DNA of 64,000 nucleotides from Chryseobacterium hagamense (GTDB taxonomy: Bacteria; Bacteroidota; Bacteroidia; Flavobacteriales; Weeksellaceae): the NCBI RefSeq assembly GCF_007991455.1, contig NZ_BJYJ01000008.1, positions 62,001 to 126,000 on the forward strand, read 5' to 3'. Positions 63,042 through 64,000 of this stretch are shown here, piece after piece; positions within the stretch are counted from its first letter, which is position 1, and every line of letters begins with the position of its first letter. Under the pieces are notes generated by a model. It was not told the DNA's origin, ran no database searches, and saw nothing but the letters and a program-made list of their open reading frames with translations. Both the position numbers and the translations under genes were made by a program.

Positions 63042-64000
63042 ATGGACGAACAGAACAACAACATATGGTGGCTCAATGAAGAGTCTGAGCAAATGCTGAA
63101 CAGAGGCTATTTGCTGAAAGGGGAAACGGTGGACGGCGCCATCGACCGGATTACCACGGCTGCGGCAAAAAGACTGTACAAGCCGGAACTTCAGCCTGCG
63201 TTCAAGGAAATGATCACCAAAGGATGGATCAGTTTCTCGTCGCCGGTCTGGGCCAATATGGGAACCCAGAGGGGTCTTCCTATTTCATGTTTCAACGTCC
63301 ACATCCCGGACAGCATCGAAGGCATTACCCACAAAATGGGGGAAGTGATCATGCAGACAAAAATCGGGGGCGGAACGTCAGGGTATTTCGGGGAATTGCG
63401 TAACCGCGGGACAGCGGTAACGGACAACGGAAAATCTTCAGGAGCCGTTTCTTTCATGAAACTTTTCGATACCGCAATGGATGTGGTTTCCCAGGGTGGC
63501 GTAAGAAGAGGCGCTTTTGCCGCCTACCTGGATATCGACCACGGTGATATTGAGGAATTTTTATCGATCAAAGACATCGGAAGCCCGATCCAGAACCTTT
63601 TTACCGGGATCTGTGTACCGGATTACTGGATGCAGGACATGATCGACGGCGATATGGACAAACGTAAAATCTGGGCAAGGGTACTGGAAAGCCGCCAGCA
63701 GAAGGGGCTTCCTTACATCTTCTTTACGGATAACGTGAACCGCAACAAACCTCAGGTGTATAAAGATCTCGGACTGACGGTAAATGCAAGTAACCTGTGC
63801 TCCGAAATCATGCTTCCTTCCACAAGGGAAGAATCTTTCATCTGCTGCCTGTCTTCCATGAACCTGGAACTGTATGACGAGTGGAAGGATACCGATGCCG
63901 TAAAACTGGCCATCTACTTCCTCGATGCCGTATTATCCGAGTTCATCGATAAGACGGAAGGAAATTATTACCTCCAGGGAGCAAGAAACTTTGCGATGCG
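63042..64000 (+). CDS. nrdA: class I ribonucleotide reductase large subunit, partial (runs off right edge)
   Basis: The frame from ATG 63042 is open to the window end (319 complete codons, then a partial one). It starts MDEQNNNIWWLNEESEQML and shows PISCFNVHIPDS, IGGGTSGYFGELR, SQGGVRRGAFAAYLDIDHGD and the active-site NASNLCSEIMLPS, with Asn, Cys and Glu of the radical mechanism. The first catalytic cysteine is in PISCFN. The protein begins directly in the catalytic region, with no room for the N-terminal ATP-cone of about 90 residues. It reduces ribonucleoside diphosphates with NrdB. Confidence 0.95.
   Translation, partial: MDEQNNNIWWLNEESEQMLNRGYLLKGETVDGAIDRITTAAAKRLYKPELQPAFKEMITKGWISFSSPVWANMGTQRGLPISCFNVHIPDSIEGITHKMGEVIMQTKIGGGTSGYFGELRNRGTAVTDNGKSSGAVSFMKLFDTAMDVVSQGGVRRGAFAAYLDIDHGDIEEFLSIKDIGSPIQNLFTGICVPDYWMQDMIDGDMDKRKIWARVLESRQQKGLPYIFFTDNVNRNKPQVYKDLGLTVNASNLCSEIMLPSTREESFICCLSSMNLELYDEWKDTDAVKLAIYFLDAVLSEFIDKTEGNYYLQGARNFAM

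Overview
The window looks like chromosome from a flavobacterium of the Weeksellaceae, most like Chryseobacterium. The evidence is a fused LpxC-FabZ, a PorX regulator and a type A type IX secretion (T9SS) cargo protein, promoters of the Bacteroidetes TAnnTTTG form only a few bases ahead of start codons, and an NrdB/NrdA pair of the Flavobacterium johnsoniae kind. No rRNA, tRNA, CRISPR array, transposase or integrase was seen. Two genes run off the edges: a putative cell-wall-degrading effector (left, minus strand) and nrdA (right, plus strand).

Layout. 0-9 kb (minus): the effector, then a lipid A block (lpxD, lpxC-fabZ, lpxA, a secreted protein, efp, a second lpxD-like gene) and an HD-domain hydrolase. 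9-14 kb: porX and exonuclease III on plus; a small RlpA-like protein and rimO on minus, around an AT-rich spacer with helically phased TGTTAA repeats and a possible 30-residue plus-strand ORF. 13.9-48.9 kb: a surface polysaccharide locus of about 35 kb, all on the minus strand. 49-52 kb: a T9SS cargo protein paired with a small membrane-anchored protein. 52-56 kb: recX, glyA, an arsenic-type group (arsR, DUF6428-like gene, a 41-residue membrane ORF, arsC) and a dithiol-oxidase-like flavoprotein. 56.6-61.5 kb: a MacAB-like exporter with one ATPase, two permeases and one adaptor. 61.9-64 kb: nrdB and nrdA.

Polysaccharide locus. It starts at a UDP-GlcNAc 4,6-dehydratase with Wza and Wzc, followed by nucleotide-sugar genes (UDP-sugar dehydrogenase, manC with a separate cupin, fcl, gmd) that would give GDP-mannose and GDP-L-fucose. 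A strongly AT-rich block (about 27.2-38.8 kb) holds one Wzx, one Wzy, six glycosyltransferase-type genes, an initiating transferase, an aminotransferase and an acetyltransferase, plus the frameshifted remains of a hexapeptide acyltransferase. Next comes a core-composition pair (initiating transferase plus aminotransferase), then a second set with its own Wzc, Wzx, Wzy, three glycosyltransferases, a secreted protein of unknown role, RfbC and a WcaJ-type initiating transferase. The locus thus has two polymerase/flippase/co-polymerase sets and three initiating transferases but one Wza, which suggests two assembled polymers or one set added to another by transfer.

Coordinates and translations were read by eye. 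Family names rest on visible motifs and memory of the families; no search was run.
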